8,707 bases of DNA from DATDRQ01 sp035291645 (GTDB lineage: Bacteria; Chloroflexota; Anaerolineae; Anaerolineales; UBA4823): the NCBI GenBank assembly GCA_035291645.1, contig DATDRQ010000126.1, forward strand, positions 1-8,707, written 5' to 3'. Position numbers and translations under genes: made by a program. The notes under the pieces were generated by a model that was not told where the DNA came from, made no database searches, and saw only the letters and a program-made list of their open reading frames with translations. Below, piece after piece: positions 6,232 to 8,707 of this stretch (its first letter is position 1; the number at the start of each line of letters is the position of its first letter).

Positions 6232-7554
6232 ATGATACCGCCGAGTATTGCTTTCCAGCCTGCTCCGGATGTCGCTGTTCTCCTCAACGCTTTGCTTGAC
6301 CGGTACGAGCGGCAGCGCTCCTCCATGCTCACGTCAGTTCCGCCGGCCGAGACCAAGCAGAAACGCCGCGTCAAAATAAACCTGGACGACCTGGACCTCC
6401 CTGGCTATCGTAGCCAGGTGGATCCTGAGCCGCGCCTGGCAGCCAATGCTCAGTTGCAGGCTTTGGAGGCGCTGGGCTTGGTGCAACTGGAATGGCTTCC
6501 CGGCGAGCGCGGCCACCTTCTGGAGGCGGTTGTGCTTGCTCCGGGTCAGCCAGGCGCGCTTTTCCGCCTGCTGGGACGCACCCCGGCTGCCGAACGGCGC
6601 TCGAGCCTGGAATCTCTCCTCCTGGGCGACCGTTTCCGCTTCGAAGAGAGCTGGCTGCAGCGCTCATTGGACTCGATCCTGGCGCAGCTTAAAGAGGGGA
6701 AATCACCCGCTCCTTTCAGCCTTGCAGATGAGCTTTTCAACCAGGATCTGATGATTGCCCTGGCGGCGATATTGGAACTGGCGGAAGAAACTCCCTACCG
6801 GGTCTTCAGCGTGCGGGTCTTCAACGACAGTAAACGGTTCGAAGATCTGAAACAAGCCGTCGTCCGCCTAATGCGCCTGGGCCGGCCGGAGTGGAAGCGC
6901 TTTCCTGCCGTAGAAGTGCTACGCGAGCTGAACCTGGTGGCCAACCCTGGCCATATTTATCTCTCAGGCCCCTGGGAGATGGTCGATGATGCCGGGCAGG
7001 TTCTCTTGCTGGGGAACTTCAGCCCCTGTGTTGGAATATCCGCCGTACAAGCTGCCCGTCTCACCCGCGCCGCGGTCCACGCTCCTGCCGTGATCTGCAT
7101 CGAAAACGTCACCCCCTTCTACGAACTGGCCGGCGCGTCCAGCTCGCGGCCTCCCCTTCTCCCAACCCTCGCTTCGCTCTCCCTGACTCGCCTCGCTCCC
7201 GCCCTCCTCTGCTTGTGGGGCAACCCCTCACCGGCTTGCCGACGCCTCCTGCTCTGCCTTGCAGAGAACCTGCCGCCTTCGATCCCGCTGTTGGCCTGGA
7301 ACGACCTGGACTATGGCGGCCTGAACATCCTGGCCCAACTGCGCTCGGCTATCAGCCCACGCTTCATGCCCTACTGCATGGACATCGAGACTCTGGAAGC
7401 CCATGCCTCCTGTGCTAGCCCGTTGAAACCCGCCGACCGCGCCAACCTGAAGCGCCTGCTGCGCCGCCCCGAGCTGAGAGATATGCAGCCGGTGATCGAA
7501 CACATGCTGAGGAGGGGTTTGAAACTGGAGCAAGAGGCGATCAAGATGGTTTAG
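6232..7554 (+). CDS. jetD: Wadjet Toprim nuclease JetD
   Basis: This 440-residue protein is the nuclease arm of the system, related to the topoisomerase VI A/Spo11 Toprim fold. It cuts DNA delivered by the JetABC motor. The N-terminal half (about 1-190) is a DNA-binding arm with RVKINLDDLDLPGY near 46-59 and the helix pair LQALEALGLVQLEWLPGERGH. A conserved family block VRVFNDSKRFE lies at 194-204. The C-terminal Toprim domain shows the acidic triad: E291 in the CIENVTPFYEL block, then D358 and D360 in WNDLDYGGL. Between them, LCLWGNPSPACRRLL corresponds to the family's glycine-containing GGxPS-like strand. The usual HWGDID-type sequence reads AWNDLD here, but the metal-binding acids are kept. 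The start ATG 6232 follows the jetC stop by 7 nt, with weak site CGAAGA. Activity is inferred from the intact acidic residues. Confidence 0.88.
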   Translation: MIPPSIAFQPAPDVAVLLNALLDRYERQRSSMLTSVPPAETKQKRRVKINLDDLDLPGYRSQVDPEPRLAANAQLQALEALGLVQLEWLPGERGHLLEAVVLAPGQPGALFRLLGRTPAAERRSSLESLLLGDRFRFEESWLQRSLDSILAQLKEGKSPAPFSLADELFNQDLMIALAAILELAEETPYRVFSVRVFNDSKRFEDLKQAVVRLMRLGRPEWKRFPAVEVLRELNLVANPGHIYLSGPWEMVDDAGQVLLLGNFSPCVGISAVQAARLTRAAVHAPAVICIENVTPFYELAGASSSRPPLLPTLASLSLTRLAPALLCLWGNPSPACRRLLLCLAENLPPSIPLLAWNDLDYGGLNILAQLRSAISPRFMPYCMDIETLEAHASCASPLKPADRANLKRLLRRPELRDMQPVIEHMLRRGLKLEQEAIKMV

Positions 7555-7634
7555 GATGTATCCATGGCTCGGTGATTTACAGGCTTATTCCTCGGGGGTA
7601 AAAGAGTGTAAAATACAAACGGGAGATAAAGAAA
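7555..7634 (+). promoter_or_regulatory. Spacer with possible toxin-antitoxin promoter and ribosome site
   Basis: There is no clear intrinsic terminator after jetD. A weak promoter candidate has TTTACA at 7576-7581, 17 bp, then TAAAAG at 7599-7604. A second AT-rich hexamer TAAAAT is at 7609-7614. A strong ribosome site GGGAGA (7621-7626) precedes the antitoxin ATG at 7635 by 8 nt. The toxin-antitoxin pair may therefore have its own promoter while also receiving read-through from jetD. Confidence 0.35.
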
Positions 7635-7898
7635 ATGACCACACGACAGATTGTCCTTGAGATCCCGGAAAAGGTGCTTCTGGCCGAAAAGACCGACGAA
7701 GCCGCTTTTGCACAAGAGTTGCGGATCCTGGCCGCCGTCAAGTTGTACGAGATGGGACGACTATCCTCGGGTCGCGCCGCCGAGCTTGCCGGGTTGCCAC
7801 GGGTCGAATTCCTGTTGACCCTGGGACGCTACAAGGTCTTTCCTCTTCAGGCTGAACTGAATGATTTGGAAAGCCAATATGGCCAAAGCCACCAGTAA
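7635..7898 (+). CDS. UPF0175-family antitoxin
   Basis: This 87-residue protein matches the UPF0175 antitoxin layout: a short N-terminal strand (RQIVLEIPEKVL) and a helical central part (EAAFAQELRILAAVKLYEMG). A helix-turn-helix follows (RLSSGRAAELAGLPRVEFLLTLGRYKV, about residues 42-68), in which GRAAELAG is the conserved turn. It is expected to bind and neutralise the toxin encoded directly downstream, and to repress the pair's promoter by DNA binding. A good ribosome site (GGGAGA at 7621) supports the start. The gene overlaps the toxin start, as is usual for such pairs. The assignment is well supported by the family pattern and by the partner gene. Confidence 0.87.
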   Translation: MTTRQIVLEIPEKVLLAEKTDEAAFAQELRILAAVKLYEMGRLSSGRAAELAGLPRVEFLLTLGRYKVFPLQAELNDLESQYGQSHQ

Positions 7899-8364
7899 TA
7901 CATCGCCCTTGCTCTATCTCTACCGCATTGGCATCGTCGATTGGCTTCCCAAGCTTTTCGATGAAATATGGATACTAACAGCAGTTTGGGAAGAGTTGCA
8001 AGAAAGCCAGCGAAAAGGGTATGACGTACCCAAGCCAGGTGACTATGCCTGGCTTTCTGTTGTCGACCCGAAGGCGATGCCTTCGGAATGGTTATCATTG
8101 GATCTGGGTTCGGGCGAACTTGCAGCCATGGCGTTGGCGCTCGAAAACCCGATGCATCTAATTCTGTTAGATGATCTGTTGGCTCGCCGAACAGCGCAGG
8201 CCGCTGGATTGACCAAATGGGGCACCTTGAAAGTCTTATTGGAAGGGAAGGCGCAAGGATTGACGGACAAGATTAAGCCCCTTGTCAGCCGCCTGGACAA
8301 CGCAGGAATGTGGCTATCGGATGAAATTCGTCAACGCATTTTGGCGTTGGCAGGAGAATGCTAA
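7879..8364 (+). CDS. DUF3368-family PIN-like toxin
   Basis: This 161-residue protein has the PIN-fold layout of DUF3368 toxins. The N-terminal block SNTSPLLYLYRIG is at about 6-18. The central LDLGSGELAAMALALE resembles the family's LDxGExxAIxLA block. An acidic pair follows in LILLDDLLARRTAQAAGL, then GTLKVLLEGKAQGL, and the C-terminus is DNAGMWLSDEIRQRILALAGE. PIN toxins are ribonucleases, so growth inhibition by RNA cleavage is inferred. The first conserved acid position reads Asn (SNTSPL) where many PIN proteins have Asp; this occurs within DUF3368-type proteins but may affect activity. I chose ATG 7879 over ATG 7861 because GGAAAG lies 5 nt upstream of it and the resulting N-terminus (MAKATSNTSP) fits the family. 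The gene overlaps the antitoxin by 20 nt. Confidence 0.85.
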   Translation: MAKATSNTSPLLYLYRIGIVDWLPKLFDEIWILTAVWEELQESQRKGYDVPKPGDYAWLSVVDPKAMPSEWLSLDLGSGELAAMALALENPMHLILLDDLLARRTAQAAGLTKWGTLKVLLEGKAQGLTDKIKPLVSRLDNAGMWLSDEIRQRILALAGEC

Positions 8365-8425
8365 ACCAATCACTTGCTCTTTATACAGAGAACCACCCGT
8401 GTGGATAAAACAAGTGCTAGCTGTC

Positions 8426-8707
8426 TACGATTACGAGAAAGAATACCGGGTGCTGGTGGCCCGCCACCCCGACCAGGAGCAGCTGCAGACCTGGCAGCGC
8501 GGCGTGGTCTTGGAGGACGGCTATAAGACCGCCCAGGCGGAGGTGCGTTTCGTCGCACGCTCCGGGAAGGGCGCCTGGCTGCGCGTGGTCATGCGCGAAG
8601 GGCGCAAGCGCCAGATCCGTGAGGTCGGGGCGCGCATCGGTCTGCCGGTGGTGAAGATCATCCGCGTGCGCATCGGGACGCTGCACCTTGGAAGTCTCAA
8701 GCCGCGC
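8426..8707 (+). pseudogene. 5'-truncated RsuA/RluB-type rRNA pseudouridine synthase
   Basis: From about 8426 the frame encodes the C-terminal third of an RsuA/RluB-family pseudouridine synthase. It shows YDYEKEYRVLV (the family's KEYRV strand), RGVVLEDGYKTAQAEV, WLRVVMREGRKRQIREV (the hallmark EGRKRQ(I/V)R motif) and RVRIGTLHLG. These enzymes modify 16S or 23S rRNA uridines. The N-terminal S4 domain and the catalytic GRLD-aspartate segment, more than 100 residues, should precede this point. Instead, the toxin gene ends at 8364. The frame stays open a little upstream, to GTG codons at 8399 and 8414, without recognisable family sequence or ribosome site. I read it as a remnant cut by insertion or deletion. 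It continues past the window edge. Confidence 0.75.

Noticed and set aside
7861..7878. Earlier ATG for the DUF3368 toxin
   Set aside because: The later ATG at 7879 has GGAAAG at proper spacing and a family-like N-terminus; the earlier one adds six residues without a ribosome site.
8393..8404. CCAC-CCGT-GTGG hairpin after the toxin gene as a terminator
   Set aside because: Only a 4-bp stem and followed by ATAAAA, not a T-run on the transcribed strand.
1..8707. tRNA, rRNA, CRISPR array, transposase or terminal inverted repeats
   Set aside because: I found no array of spaced repeats, no tRNA-like cloverleaf and no transposase-like frame. No matching flank repeats could be seen by eye.

Overview
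The window is a high-GC, densely coded bacterial accessory region. Almost all genes read rightward on the + strand. Its core is a complete four-gene Wadjet-type (JetABCD / MksBEFG-like) plasmid-restriction operon at 524-7554. A small Cro/C1-type helix-turn-helix regulator leads it (289-540), and a UPF0175-DUF3368 toxin-antitoxin pair follows (7635-8364). At the right edge is the 3' part of an RsuA/RluB-type rRNA pseudouridine synthase that lacks its S4 and catalytic regions. Base composition, codon use and the style of the pseudouridine synthase fragment would fit a Chloroflexota/Anaerolineae-like bacterium, but this is an impression and not a demonstrated placement.

Layout: (1) 1-84, minus strand: possible N-terminus of an unidentified membrane protein that runs off the left edge. 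(2) 85-288: control region with a near-perfect sigma70-type promoter (TTGACA, 17 bp, TATACT). Two tandem 14-bp dyads related to AGAACA-NN-TGTTCT lie immediately downstream, so the repressor would sit on the initial transcribed region. (3) 289-540: HTH regulator, overlapping jetA by 17 nt. (4) jetA (kleisin), jetB (winged-helix KITE-like subunit), jetC (SMC-like ATPase with hinge, coiled coils, Walker A, signature and Walker B) and jetD (Toprim nuclease). Gaps between them are 70, 84 and 7 nt. (5) A short gap, then the toxin-antitoxin pair with overlapping genes. (6) The truncated pseudouridine synthase.

Expected joint action: known Wadjet systems form an SMC complex (JetA/B/C) that extrudes loops on small circular DNA and delivers it to the JetD nuclease, which cuts it. 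The additions here are a dedicated HTH regulator translationally linked to jetA, a strong promoter with tandem operators, and an adjacent PIN-type toxin-antitoxin module. Together with the broken housekeeping gene on the right, this suggests a mobile or rearranged defence island. The JetA, JetB and JetD sequences look closer to the divergent (non-DUF3375, type II/III-like) Wadjet branch than to type I. That assignment comes from motif reading only.
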